A DNA stretch of 64,000 bases from Sphingomonas sp. 37zxx. GTDB taxonomy: Bacteria > Pseudomonadota > Alphaproteobacteria > Sphingomonadales > Sphingomonadaceae. The stretch's first letter is position 1; each line of letters opens with the position of its first letter. Positions 54,861-64,000 of the stretch are shown here, piece by piece. Both the position numbers and the translations under genes were made by a program. The notes under the pieces are model-generated. The model ran no database searches. It worked only from the letters and a program-made list of their open reading frames with translations, and was not told where the DNA came from. Location: assembly GCF_000786205.1 (NCBI RefSeq), contig NZ_JROH01000006.1:1-64000 (forward strand), in the 5' to 3' direction.

Positions 54861-57848
54861 TCAGAAGCGCAGGCGCGCACCCGAATAGAAGCGGCGTCCG
54901 AACACGTCGTACACATTGGCGGCCGTATCGGTGCCGGTCGTGTTGAACGGCGAACCGGTCAGGATGTTCGGTGCCTTGGTGTCGAGCAGATTGTCTGCAC
55001 CAACGAACATTTCGAACTCGCGCGCCGCACGGAACGTCAACTGCGTGTCCATGTAGAAACGCGACGGCACCGAAACGCTGAACCGGTCGACTTCATATGC
55101 CGCCAGCGACAGATCGTCCTCATATGACTTGCCCAGCCACGTACCCGTCAGGTTGAAGCGGAAATCATCGTTCGTGAAGAACACCGACGAAGTGAACCGA
55201 TCCTTGGGCGTACCGATTTCACCCGCGAAATTGTCGCGAGCCGCACCCGGCAGCGGCACTTCATAGCCACGGAAGGTGTGCGTGTAGGCAACGCGCATGC
55301 CGACATTGCCGCCGCCTGCGAAATTCACCGGCGCATTCAGCGTCAGCACCGCATCGATACCGTCGGTCATCAGCGTGCCGCCGTTGACTTGCGGGGCGTC
55401 GATGAACTCGAGCGAACCCGCACTGTTGACCGACGTTGCGACCGAACGACGCTGAATCAGCGCGCACGATGCCTGGTTTGCCAACTGGTAGCACTGGTTC
55501 AGCGTGAACGCGCGCGGCTGATCGGTGATCGTGTTGTCGACGTCGATGTTGAAATAATCGACCGACAGGCTGAGCCGCGAGAACAGGCCGGTTACGCCGA
55601 AATCGCCGGCGGTCAACACGCCGCCGATCGTCCACGAAGCAGACTTTTCCTCGTTCAGGTTCGGGTTGCCGCTGTTGAAGCCGCTGATCCCCTGAATGTC
55701 GAGCTGCGTCGCCGCGAACGCACCATTATTGGCAGCGATATTCGTCAACACGCCCGGTGCCGCGCGGCACGCAGCCGATACCGCAGTCGTGCTGGTCAGC
55801 GTCACGCCGACGCACGGATCGGAAATGCCCGTGGGGAAGGTCTGTGCCGGCCCCTGGAACAATTCGCCGATGTTCGGCGCACGCACCGACCGCGAATATG
55901 ACCCGCGAAAGCGCAGACCGTTGACCGGAGCCCAGTCACCGCCTGCATTCCAGGTGTAGATCGTGCCGACGGTCGAATAGTCCGAGATACGACCCGAAGC
56001 ACGCGCGTTCAGCGATTCGAAGAACGGCGTGTCCGACAGCAGCGGAATATTGACTTCGCCATAGACCTCGCGAACGTCGAACGACCCCGACGTATCGGGC
56101 AGCGCGTTGCCGCCATTCAGGCCGGCATTGGTCAGCGCGTCGTTATTCTCGCTGCTCGATTCACGACGATATTCGCCGCCCACCGCGAAGCCCAGCGGGC
56201 CTGCCGGCAGCTCGATGAACGATCCCGACAGATTGGCCTGAACCTGCTGCTGGGTGATGCGAGTCTGCAACGTCTGGTCGGCGGCGATGTAGCTGACCGC
56301 TGCCGGCGAGATGCTGCCCGCGCCATAGATGTTGACCGGGACGCAGCCCTGTGCCCGCGCACTGGAATCGGCGCAGACAATCGCGCCGCTGCTGTCGGTA
56401 ACCGCGTTCAGCGCGTTGCGGAAATTGAGGACGTTGACCTGACCGTTCGACTGCTGCGATTCCGACGTCCGGCCGAAATTATAGCTGACGTCCCAGTTCA
56501 GATTCTGGGCGATCTTGCCTTCCAGACCGACCACAAAGCGATAGAAATCGCGGTTGGTCGAGCCGTTGCGCGTGCCGAATTCGCTGATGCGGCGGGCGAA
56601 CTGGATGTCGCGGATGCCGTCGCCATTGGTGTCGGTCGCCGCGTTGAAGATCGCATCGGGAACGAACGGATTGCGGACAAGCACGCCGTTGACATTGGTT
56701 TGCAGCGGCATTGCACCACCGACGCCCGGGAATACGCCGCCGGTTTCATTCGACTGAAGCGCGAACGGCTCGATCTCACGCGATGAACGGGTGCTGGCAT
56801 AGGTGCCTTCGGTAATCAGGCGGACGTTGTCCGTCATATCGAAATGGCCACGGGTCGCGAACAGGTAACGCTCGACCGGCACCGCGATGGTGCGGAATTG
56901 CTGGCGGTTGAAACCGTTGACCGCGCTGGAGAAGCCCTCCTGCAACGCGCCCGTCGGGCTGTACGTGAAGGTGCGGCCGCCTGCGGTAAACCGACCCTGC
57001 GGCGCGAAGCCCGACAATGCGGGCTCCGAGGGGATGCCGTAATCGGCCGGGTCGAAGGTCTCGAAGAAGAAGCTGTCGACATCGTCGACCCGCGTGTTCG
57101 CACGCTGGCGCGACAACAGGCCCTCTTCCTTCGAATAGCCGAAATGGACCATCATGTTCCCGCGGCCTTCGGCAAAATTGCCGCCGGCGGTGATGTTGGC
57201 CTGATAGCGGGGATCATCGCCGCGCTCGGTGATGCCGTATTGCGCGTTCGCCTCGACGCCCTCGAAATTGTCCTTGTAAATGAAGTTCACGACGCCCGCG
57301 ACCGCGTCCGAACCGTAGAGCGACGACGAACCGCCGGTCAGCGTATCGACGCTCTGCAAGAACTGGGTCGGAATGACATTGGTGTCGACCGTGGCCGCAC
57401 CGGGAACACCCGACACGACGCGCCGACCGTTGATCAGGACCAGCGTCCGCGCGGTGCCAAGGTTACGCAACTCGATCGAGGCGACACCGGTACCCGAGGT
57501 CAGGAACGCGGTGTTGGTGCGCGACAGCGTCGGCGATCCGAACACGGGGTTTTCCTGCAACAGCTCCTGAACGTTGATGACGCCCGAATCGGTAATCTGC
57601 GCCGACGTGACCGACTGAATCGGTGCGATCGAGGTGATGTTCGGCGACGAAATGCGCGAACCGGTTACGACGATCGTATCGCCCTGATCGGCGTTCGCCT
57701 GACCAGCAGCCTGCGTCTCATCGGTCACCACGCCATCGGCATTTGCATCGACCGATTGTGCCTGGGCAACCACCGGCATCGACAGCAGCGCAAGCACGAT
57801 CGCTGTCGGCGCGCTGGAATTGATCAACTTGTTTGTACGCTTACGCAT
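54861..57848 (-). CDS. TonB-dependent outer-membrane receptor
   Basis: A 995-residue beta-barrel transporter. The signal peptide (M-R-K-R-T-N-K start, cleavage near A-Q-A/Q-S at about 31) is followed by a TonB box region D-T-I-V-V-T-G-S-R, a plug domain with L-V-L-I-N-G-R-R-V and Y-G-S-D-A-V-A-G-V-V-N, and a 22-strand barrel ending G-R-R-F-Y-S-G-A-R-L-R-F with terminal Phe. The length and N-x-G-E-L-F motif put it in the large sphingomonad/Caulobacter group. The substrate is unknown. Next to it are three oxygenase genes and a second receptor. Confidence 0.94.
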   Translation of the reverse strand: MRKRTNKLINSSAPTAIVLALLSMPVVAQAQSVDANADGVVTDETQAAGQANADQGDTIVVTGSRISSPNITSIAPIQSVTSAQITDSGVINVQELLQENPVFGSPTLSRTNTAFLTSGTGVASIELRNLGTARTLVLINGRRVVSGVPGAATVDTNVIPTQFLQSVDTLTGGSSSLYGSDAVAGVVNFIYKDNFEGVEANAQYGITERGDDPRYQANITAGGNFAEGRGNMMVHFGYSKEEGLLSRQRANTRVDDVDSFFFETFDPADYGIPSEPALSGFAPQGRFTAGGRTFTYSPTGALQEGFSSAVNGFNRQQFRTIAVPVERYLFATRGHFDMTDNVRLITEGTYASTRSSREIEPFALQSNETGGVFPGVGGAMPLQTNVNGVLVRNPFVPDAIFNAATDTNGDGIRDIQFARRISEFGTRNGSTNRDFYRFVVGLEGKIAQNLNWDVSYNFGRTSESQQSNGQVNVLNFRNALNAVTDSSGAIVCADSSARAQGCVPVNIYGAGSISPAAVSYIAADQTLQTRITQQQVQANLSGSFIELPAGPLGFAVGGEYRRESSSENNDALTNAGLNGGNALPDTSGSFDVREVYGEVNIPLLSDTPFFESLNARASGRISDYSTVGTIYTWNAGGDWAPVNGLRFRGSYSRSVRAPNIGELFQGPAQTFPTGISDPCVGVTLTSTTAVSAACRAAPGVLTNIAANNGAFAATQLDIQGISGFNSGNPNLNEEKSASWTIGGVLTAGDFGVTGLFSRLSLSVDYFNIDVDNTITDQPRAFTLNQCYQLANQASCALIQRRSVATSVNSAGSLEFIDAPQVNGGTLMTDGIDAVLTLNAPVNFAGGGNVGMRVAYTHTFRGYEVPLPGAARDNFAGEIGTPKDRFTSSVFFTNDDFRFNLTGTWLGKSYEDDLSLAAYEVDRFSVSVPSRFYMDTQLTFRAAREFEMFVGADNLLDTKAPNILTGSPFNTTGTDTAANVYDVFGRRFYSGARLRF

Positions 57849-58084
57849 CAACGCTACATCCCTTTTACAACACATGGCGGGGCCACACACTCGTCCCGCA
57901 CTGCAACAGGCCCCAACACGACCTGGGGCGCCCCCGTCGCCGCTGTTGGCCGCCGATGCAAATAAAACAGACGGTTATGGACGGTTTAGCGGCGAGGTGT
58001 CACCGATATGCCACGCCGGGCGATCGGCGGTGGGCGACGAAACACTACGCGCTTTGCCGCAGAAATCCGCCACAGGCGACCGGT

Positions 58085-58813
58085 TCAGGCGGTACCACCC
58101 CGCAGCCAGCCGGTGATCGAATAGCGACGATAGGCCGCCGCTTTGCTCACCTGGGAAACACTATGCATTTGCGGCACCGCGAACAGGTTGAGCGTGCCGA
58201 GGGTGGGCGCGAACCCCTCGATGCTATTTGCGCCGTCACCGTGAAACAGCAGCAACCCGCCCCATTCGGCGCGCCAGGTGGGCGTCAATCCAAGGACATA
58301 GGCAGCGTGGCGATGCTTGCCCGCGACCTGATCATCATGCCCGGTAAGAAAATCGCCGGGCGAATATGCTGTTGCCTGGGCATCGGCAAAGGCAATCGCG
58401 GTATTGCCGGTAATCCGGCGCAGGGCATCACGGGCTTCGCCCTGCGACAACCAAGCAGCAAAAGCCGCAAGCGGATCGCCCGACTGGACTCGCTGCCCCG
58501 CATCGTCAGGCACACGAATGGTTTCGTAGCGATATTGAAAGCCGTGCCGCGCACTGGCGTGGATCGCGTTTTCCAGCGCCGCGCGCTGATCATCGGTCAA
58601 TGCCGCCTGGCCCGCGCGATCGAGTTCGATCACGCGCTCAGTGCTGTTCAACACCTGTATCCAATCCGTTCGCGCGCGCAGGTGCATATGCCAGGCCAAC
58701 GCAGTTTCAGGCGCAAGGAAATCGACAATCTGTAATCGGCGATGCTGGGCGAAATGCTTCGCCAGCGCATCGATGTCGAGCAAGGGGTTCAGCGCTAGCG
58801 GGGGCACAGACAT
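58085..58813 (-). CDS. 2OG-Fe(II) oxygenase, prolyl-hydroxylase type
   Basis: A 242-residue non-haem iron enzyme. The iron ligands fit H159-D-D161 and H217, with R230 in R-Y-S-I-T-G-W for 2-oxoglutarate. The N-terminus L-N-P-L-L-D-I-D-A-L-A-K-H-F is shared with the paralogue at 58984, from which it diverges by 170 bp. The fold group (P4Hc/Tpa1-OGFOD1-like) hydroxylates prolines in proteins in the characterised cases. It precedes a TonB receptor gene on the same strand, 236 bp away. The start is the ATG of M-S-V-P-P-L. Confidence 0.85.
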   Translation of the reverse strand: MSVPPLALNPLLDIDALAKHFAQHRRLQIVDFLAPETALAWHMHLRARTDWIQVLNSTERVIELDRAGQAALTDDQRAALENAIHASARHGFQYRYETIRVPDDAGQRVQSGDPLAAFAAWLSQGEARDALRRITGNTAIAFADAQATAYSPGDFLTGHDDQVAGKHRHAAYVLGLTPTWRAEWGGLLLFHGDGANSIEGFAPTLGTLNLFAVPQMHSVSQVSKAAAYRRYSITGWLRGGTA

Positions 58814-58983
58814 GCCCGCGTGATGGCATAGCCGCCGGCGGAAGAAAACGGGTGCCGCATGCGCCGGCCCGCTATTTGCGCCCAGAGCCGAGGCTTGCGG
58901 CACCAGCTTGTTCTCACAGGGGTTGAGGTGCACAAGCCGGGGCGGCATGGTGCCGTTCATCACCACAGCGCACCGGACCTGCC

Positions 58984-59733
58984 ATGTCGTCGCCCGCAAC
59001 CCCTGCACTTCATCTGCTGGCGCTCAATCCGGATCTTGATCGGGCGGCCCTTGCCGCGCAATTCGCACGCGACGGCAGGCTGCAAATCCGCGATGTGCTG
59101 CAACCGGCTGCCGCCCGGGAATTGCGCGCGATCCTGGCGCGCGGCACCGAATGGGGTCTTGCCTGGCAGGCGGGTGCCGAAGGCCCGCGCGCCGCCCGCG
59201 CTGCCGCCTTTGCCGCGATGCCAGCAGCCGAACGCACCCAGATCGGACAATCGGTGTCGCAATCGGCTGCGCGCGGCGATTATGCCTTCACCTATGCGCG
59301 CTACCCCATTTTGGATGCGTATCTGGAGCGCTGGCATCCCGATTCACCGCACGAAATCCTGTTCGAGCACATCAATGACCAGCCCTTCCTGAATCTGGTG
59401 CGCGACGTGACCGGCATGGCCGAATTGGTAAAGGCCGATGCCCAGGCGACGTTGTTCGGCCCCACCCATTTCCTGGCACAGCATGCCGACAGCCATGTCG
59501 GCGAGGGCTGGCGAATTGCCTATGTGCTGAGCCTGGCGGCGGACGACTGGAATCCCGATTGGGGCGGCTATCTCAATTTCTATGACGATGATGGTGATAT
59601 CGTTGCGGGATACCGGCCACGCTTCAACGCGCTGAGCCTGTTTGCGGTGCCCCGCCTCCACGCGGTCAGCTATGTCGCGCCGTTCGCGCCGGTTGGCCGG
59701 TTTTCGATCACCGGCTGGTTCCGCGATCGGTGA
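58984..59733 (+). CDS. 2OG-Fe(II) oxygenase, prolyl-hydroxylase type, paralogue
   Basis: A 249-residue paralogue of the 58085 product. Ligands are H167-A-D169 and H226; R239 is in R-F-S-I-T-G-W. The N-terminus L-N-P-D-L-D-R-A-A-L-A-A-Q-F matches its partner, and an extra helix-rich segment (about 60-125) differs. All residues needed for activity are present. It is followed after 16 bp by the TPR-oxygenase gene, so the two are one transcript. The pair probably arose by local duplication and inversion. Confidence 0.87.
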   Translation: MSSPATPALHLLALNPDLDRAALAAQFARDGRLQIRDVLQPAAARELRAILARGTEWGLAWQAGAEGPRAARAAAFAAMPAAERTQIGQSVSQSAARGDYAFTYARYPILDAYLERWHPDSPHEILFEHINDQPFLNLVRDVTGMAELVKADAQATLFGPTHFLAQHADSHVGEGWRIAYVLSLAADDWNPDWGGYLNFYDDDGDIVAGYRPRFNALSLFAVPRLHAVSYVAPFAPVGRFSITGWFRDR

Positions 59734-59749
59734 TCAGGCGGAATACACC

Positions 59750-61531
59750 ATGACCGACGCCAATGCGCTGTTCGCCGCCGCCGAACAGGCGCTGGCCGCA
59801 GGACGGATCGACGATGCGCGCAAGGCGCTGGCCACCGTCCTTCGCGCGGTGGGCGAGCATCCCGCCGTCCTGCATCTGGCCGCGCTGGTCGAGAAAAAGG
59901 CTGGTGCCGGGGACGCTGCAAAACAGTTTTTCCGCCGTGCGCTGAAGGTCGCGCCGCAAGACCCGGCGATCCACGGCAACCATGCGAATCTGCTGGGCGA
60001 TCTGGGCGAGAGCGACGCGGCGCTGGCGGCATATGAGCGCGCCTTGGCGATTGCGCCCGGGTTCATCGACGCGCGCTATAATCATGCGCTGCTGTTGCAC
60101 CGCCTCCATCGATCGCACGAAGCGCTGGCCGATCTCGAACGGGTGACACGCGAGTCGCCGTTGCTGGCAAAGGGGCATGCCGCACAGGGGCAGATATTGC
60201 GATCGATCGAACGGATCGACGAAGCCGCCGCCGCATATGACCGGGCACTGGCGATCGAACCGATGCGGCCCGTGGCGCGCCACGCCCGCGCCCGGATCGC
60301 GATGGAGCGCGGCGAGTCCGATGCCGCCGAACGGTATCGCGTGGCGCTGACCGCACAACCCGATGATATCGAACTAATCCTTGGCCTTGCCGAGGCGATG
60401 GCCGCAGTCGGCGATCCGGGCGCGGTGCCCTATCTGACCCGCGCGGTGCGGACGCAACCAAGCTGGGCCGAAGGTCATGCGCGATTGGCGGCGATGCGTG
60501 CCGAGGCCGGGGAAGGCGCGGATTTCGCCGAGCATTTCGACGCGGCGATCACGGCAAATCCTGGCGATTTCGCACTACGGCAAGCGCATTGGCGCGCCTT
60601 GGCCGCTGCCGGCGATGGCACTGCGGCGCGGGCCGCGATCGACGCCACGATCGCCGCGCTTGGGCGTGACGACGTGATTACGCTGATCGAGGCGGCAAAT
60701 CTGGCCAGCGAGACGGGCGATTTGGCTGCCGCCGAGCGGACGCTTTCGGGTCTACCGCAGGATTCGGCGGTGTTGGCAGCGCGCGGGCGAAACAGCTTGC
60801 GTGCTGGCGATGCGCAGGCCGCTGCCGCACTGCTGGAACGTGCAATTGCGCTTCAGCCCGGTTTGATTGCAGGCTGGGCGCATCTTTCGCTCGCCTGGCG
60901 ATTGCTGGGGGACGATCGCCACCAATGGCTGTGTGAGCTGCCGGGGCTGGTGGCGGCCATCGACTTGGGCCTCGACCAGGAATGGATCGAGCAGCTTGGC
61001 GATACGCTGCGCGCGATCCATCGCACCCGCGCTCATCCGCTGGGGCAATCGCTGCGCGGCGGCACGCAAACCCAGGGGCGGCTATTCTGGCGGACCGAAC
61101 CCGCATTGCGGGCGCTGCATGCGCGGCTGGCCCAGGCGGTGGACACGCACCGGCGGGCATTGCCGCCCCATGATGCCGCGCACCCACTGCTGCGCCACCG
61201 TGACACGGCGATGCGAATAACCGGAAGCTGGTCGGTGCAGCTGGCAAGAAGCGGGTTTCACGTCCAGCACATCCATCCCGAGGGATTGCTCAGTTCGGCG
61301 CTGTATGTCGCCCTGCCCGATCGCACGAGCGACGCCGACCCTCAGGCCGGATGGCTCGAACTGGGTCGCCCGCCTGCCGAACTCGGGCTGGACCTGGCTC
61401 CGATCACCACGATCGAACCGCGCGTCGGCAGACTGGCATTATTTCCCAGCTATCTGTTCCACGGCACCCGGCCCTTCAGCAATGGCACCCGGCTGACCGT
61501 GGCATTCGACGTGACGACCGCGAACGACTGA
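59750..61531 (+). CDS. TPR protein with C-terminal 2OG-Fe(II) oxygenase-like domain
   Basis: A 593-residue two-part protein. Residues about 1-380 form roughly ten tetratricopeptide repeats (A-L-A-A-Y-E-R-A-L-A-I-A-P-G and similar). From about 410 a domain resembling 2OG-FeII_Oxy_5 (TIGR02466) follows, with Q-H-I-H-P-E-G-L-L-S-S-A-L-Y-V at 506-520 and L-F-P-S-Y-L-F-H-G-T containing H571. The TPRs could capture a protein partner for hydroxylation. It has no signal peptide. A CCGGCAATTGCCGG palindrome stands directly behind the stop (61533-61546). Confidence 0.85.
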   Translation: MTDANALFAAAEQALAAGRIDDARKALATVLRAVGEHPAVLHLAALVEKKAGAGDAAKQFFRRALKVAPQDPAIHGNHANLLGDLGESDAALAAYERALAIAPGFIDARYNHALLLHRLHRSHEALADLERVTRESPLLAKGHAAQGQILRSIERIDEAAAAYDRALAIEPMRPVARHARARIAMERGESDAAERYRVALTAQPDDIELILGLAEAMAAVGDPGAVPYLTRAVRTQPSWAEGHARLAAMRAEAGEGADFAEHFDAAITANPGDFALRQAHWRALAAAGDGTAARAAIDATIAALGRDDVITLIEAANLASETGDLAAAERTLSGLPQDSAVLAARGRNSLRAGDAQAAAALLERAIALQPGLIAGWAHLSLAWRLLGDDRHQWLCELPGLVAAIDLGLDQEWIEQLGDTLRAIHRTRAHPLGQSLRGGTQTQGRLFWRTEPALRALHARLAQAVDTHRRALPPHDAAHPLLRHRDTAMRITGSWSVQLARSGFHVQHIHPEGLLSSALYVALPDRTSDADPQAGWLELGRPPAELGLDLAPITTIEPRVGRLALFPSYLFHGTRPFSNGTRLTVAFDVTTAND

Positions 61532-61532
61532 A

Positions 61533-61546
61533 CCGGCAATTGCCGG
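61533..61546 (+). terminator. perfect palindrome after the TPR-oxygenase gene
   Basis: CCGGCAATTGCCGG, 1 bp after the stop codon. It can form a 5-bp stem with AATT loop, but no T-run follows, so its role as terminator is weak. Confidence 0.35.
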
Positions 61547-61566
61547 CTCGTCTATCGGCGGCAGAC

Positions 61567-61599
61567 AAAAAAAGGGCGGCAGGTAGAACCCGCCGCCCC
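61567..61599 (-). terminator. rho-independent terminator of the second receptor gene
   Basis: On the minus strand GGGCGGC...GCCGCCC is followed by seven T (A-run at 61567-61573 on plus). It lies about 20 bp behind the receptor stop and is the clearest intrinsic terminator in the window. Confidence 0.85.
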
Positions 61600-61619
61600 T
61601 CATACATGCGTTTCGCGCC

Positions 61620-64000
61620 TTAGAAGCGCATCTGCGCCGAGACGAAGAAGTCGCGACCCAGCACATCGAACACGCCGGGGAAAGTGTTGGCCTGCTGAGC
61701 GCCGGCACCGAGCACCGGTGGCTGCTTGTCGAACAGGTTGTTGATACCGGCGGTCAGCGTCAGATTGTCGCTGGCCTGCATGGCAAACGTCAAATCGAAC
61801 TGGCTATAGGCATCGATATTCTGGACGACGTAGGCTGGGCTGTCAGCTTCGGTTGCGCCAACATGCCGCCACCGGACGCTGGTCAGCAGCGGGCCGTCGG
61901 TGAACGAGACGCGGCCGGTCCACTTCCAGATCGGCGTCGGCTGGAGGCAAGTTACCCCATATTTTCCGGCGCATTCGATGATATCATCCGGCAAGTCAAC
62001 CAACGGTGTTGTATTGTTCCGGAGGGTGTACGTGGCGAGGAAGTTAAAGTTCAGGCGCGATTCTTCACCTAAAAGACCAAAGCCTACACGAGTCGTAAAG
62101 TCGGCCTGAAAATCGATGCCCTCGACTTCCAGTGAAGCCAAGTTTGCCTCGCTAGCCTGGACCACAAACGGCGGACCCGAGATTACCCCCTGGGTATCAC
62201 GTGAGATCAGACCGCAAAGTGCGCTGTTCGCATTCTGAATGGTAAGGTAGCAGAGATTGAGAATGTTGGCGACACCGCCACCGGCTTCCGAAACCGCCTT
62301 GTCGATGGTGATATTATAGTAATCTACCTGAACGGTCAGCCCAGGGATGAAGCGCGGCTGCAGCACGACGCCGGCTGTGTAAGTATCGGCAGTTTCCTCA
62401 GTTAGATTTGGATTGCCACCAAAGGCACCCTGCACCTGGGGATTTGGCTGAAGGAAGTTCTGACCAACATTCGATGCCGGAACTCCGGTCGCGATGCAAA
62501 CGTCGCGCAGTGGGCCGGGAGCCGCTGCTGCGGCAGTAGCGCAATGATCGGTCGCCTGCGGGAAACCGACCGACTGACCGCCGAACAGCTCGCCCACGTT
62601 AGGAGCGCGGATGGCGCGCTGATACTGGCCGCAGAACATGATGTCGCGGATCGGCGCAAACTTCACGCCGCCCGAATAGGCCCAAACGCCACCCACTGCT
62701 TCAAGCGAATAGTCCGAATAACGGAATGAACCGTCGAGCTCGAGGCTGTGGATGAAATTATCGGTCACCAGGGGAACGACGAGTTCGCCGAAAGCTTCAC
62801 GCGACGTGTAAGAGCCCTGCGTTGGCTGACCCGCATTGAAGCCAACCACATCGCCCGACGACAATGCCGTATCGGGGATGAAACGGCTGCCCATGCGACG
62901 CCATTCAACGCCCGCAGCGAACTGCACCGGCGCGCTGGACGTAGGCAGGTTGAACAATGGCCCCGACACGCTGGCGTTCGCGACTTCGAGTTCAGAGATC
63001 TCACCGTTCTGCGCCAGGATCGAAATCTGATCGACGCATGCATCGCTCAACTGGCGTTCACCGAACACATTGCAGGTGCCGTTGGCCGCAAGACGCGTGA
63101 ACGCGCTACGCGACACATTGCCCAACTGAACCGACGCATTCCGCGTCCGCGAATACATATAATAGGCGTCGTAGTTCAGGCTGTTCAGGATCTCGCCCTT
63201 GAAACCCGCAAGAACGCGATAGGCGCTGCGGTCATCCTCGACGTTCCGCGAATTGATCGAATTCGTCCGCGAATTGACCTGCAACCGAACCGAACCAGGC
63301 TGCAACGCGCCAAACTGCCCGGTGCCAGCCGTGAACGCACCGAAAGGATTGCCGCAAACAGGTGCACCGGCTGCGGTCACACCGCACGCCGCTGCTGCCG
63401 CGATAGCAGCCTGCTGGTTAGTGGCAATGGTCGAGAGCTGGGCAAAGTCATTTGCAGAAACCAAGCCCTGAATCGCCGAAAGCTGGAAATCAACGTTCTG
63501 CGTAATCGGCGTCGGTGCCAGTTCGTTCTGCACCCGGTTATTGATATAGGTGAATTCGGCGTAGGCAGTCACACCCTTGGTGACTTCATATTCACCATAG
63601 CCGCCAATCATCCAGCGTTCCTGCGGGACCATCAGGAAGTTGTCGGGTGCGAAGTTATACGAATTATTAGCAGCGTTGTACGGCGTACTTGTTCCTGGGG
63701 TTCCAAAGAAAGCGCCTGCGCCAGGATAGTTGGTACCCTCAGCGATCGTGAAACAGCCGGCATTCCGAGGAGGCTGACCAGTGCCGCCGCAGCTTGCATT
63801 GGCACCACCGATCGAACCGGGCGCGCCGACGGTGATCGTCGGCGAAGCGACGAATCGGCCTTGCGGAACGCCCGCCGAGCCCTGAGGGATCAGGTTACCT
63901 GCGCTGTCACCCAACGCGAAACGCGAAAAGTCTCGGGCAGACTGGAAGATGCTGCCGCGCTTGTTGTACTCGCCGTAAATCGTAACATGGCCACGATTGT
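61620..64000 (-). CDS. TonB-dependent outer-membrane receptor, 5' part beyond the window
   Basis: 793 C-terminal residues are visible; the frame is still open at base 64000, where it reads N-R-G-H-V-T-I-Y-G-E-Y, so signal peptide and most of the plug lie outside. The barrel has N-V-G-E-L-F-G-G, N-P-N-L-T-E-E-T-A-D, and ends D-F-F-V-S-A-Q-M-R-F with terminal Phe. It is of the same class as the receptor at 54861, with which it brackets the oxygenase genes. Cysteine pairs in extracellular loops (G-L-I-S-R-D region) are typical. An internal TTG at 63914 is not the true start. Confidence 0.92.
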   Translation of the reverse strand, partial: NRGHVTIYGEYNKRGSIFQSARDFSRFALGDSAGNLIPQGSAGVPQGRFVASPTITVGAPGSIGGANASCGGTGQPPRNAGCFTIAEGTNYPGAGAFFGTPGTSTPYNAANNSYNFAPDNFLMVPQERWMIGGYGEYEVTKGVTAYAEFTYINNRVQNELAPTPITQNVDFQLSAIQGLVSANDFAQLSTIATNQQAAIAAAAACGVTAAGAPVCGNPFGAFTAGTGQFGALQPGSVRLQVNSRTNSINSRNVEDDRSAYRVLAGFKGEILNSLNYDAYYMYSRTRNASVQLGNVSRSAFTRLAANGTCNVFGERQLSDACVDQISILAQNGEISELEVANASVSGPLFNLPTSSAPVQFAAGVEWRRMGSRFIPDTALSSGDVVGFNAGQPTQGSYTSREAFGELVVPLVTDNFIHSLELDGSFRYSDYSLEAVGGVWAYSGGVKFAPIRDIMFCGQYQRAIRAPNVGELFGGQSVGFPQATDHCATAAAAAPGPLRDVCIATGVPASNVGQNFLQPNPQVQGAFGGNPNLTEETADTYTAGVVLQPRFIPGLTVQVDYYNITIDKAVSEAGGGVANILNLCYLTIQNANSALCGLISRDTQGVISGPPFVVQASEANLASLEVEGIDFQADFTTRVGFGLLGEESRLNFNFLATYTLRNNTTPLVDLPDDIIECAGKYGVTCLQPTPIWKWTGRVSFTDGPLLTSVRWRHVGATEADSPAYVVQNIDAYSQFDLTFAMQASDNLTLTAGINNLFDKQPPVLGAGAQQANTFPGVFDVLGRDFFVSAQMRF

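Noticed and set aside
61533..61546. CCGGCAATTGCCGG as a regulator-binding site
   Set aside because: It lies 1 bp after a stop codon between converging genes, so a transcript-end role is simpler.

Overview
The window reads as a chromosomal segment of a high-GC alphaproteobacterium of the order Sphingomonadales, most likely Sphingomonas or a close relative. The evidence is a MipZ division ATPase, a BamF-type DUF3035 lipoprotein, RNase E with an acidic insertion in its S1 domain, large TonB-dependent receptors with a D-T-I-V-V-T-G-S-R box, and a xanthorhodopsin-like proton pump with a Blh retinal-forming enzyme. I see no rRNA, tRNA, CRISPR array, insertion sequence or prophage. Coding density is high.

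Layout. 1-1195: a sparse edge with one orphan membrane protein. 1196-6182 (minus): rne, a BepA-like M48 protease and a DsbA-like oxidoreductase. 6663-12291 (plus): periplasmic amidase, PBP1A, prfB and a lipidated methyltransferase-like protein. 12791-15066: thyA-folA-ribF. 15245-19233: ileS-lspA-bamF. 19282-23182: glpX, a small secreted protein, hom and an IPNS-like 2OG oxygenase. 23368-26377: MFS exporter, acidic protein behind a sigma-EcfG-like promoter, MliC-domain lipoprotein, thioesterase. 26378-34426: MASE1-PAS-GGDEF cyclase, DapF-like epimerase, DUF2339, DUF6456, XRE regulator, HerA-like ATPase. 34494-38162 (minus): hflK-hflC-degP envelope quality control. 38233-45968: mrp, CoA-binding protein, dapD, HAD phosphatase, LLM oxidoreductase, M15-like protein, acnA. 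46132-47883 (minus): rhodopsin and blh. 48265-54796: phosphomannomutase, DnaJ-like protein, mipZ, panC, Sel1 protein, clpB. 54861-64000: two TonB-dependent receptors flanking three 2OG-Fe(II) oxygenase genes, one fused to TPRs.

Three observations stand out. First, a family of about 100-bp composite palindromes (hairpin, GGGGTGGG, core, mirrored arm, hairpin) occurs between genes (15069-15171, 22123-22221) and once inside ileS (16720-16821), where its 102 nt are read in frame as roughly 35 extra residues of an essential synthetase. Second, the rhodopsin has D-T-E proton-pump residues and the glycine that in xanthorhodopsin opens a carotenoid-antenna site, and is followed directly by blh. Third, the receptor/2OG-oxygenase island looks like an uncharacterised uptake or protein-hydroxylation module. 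Smaller items are a 14-bp duplication making a five-codon minigene between thyA and folA, an exact GGAAC-N16-CGTT promoter, and a sigma-32-type promoter before clpB.
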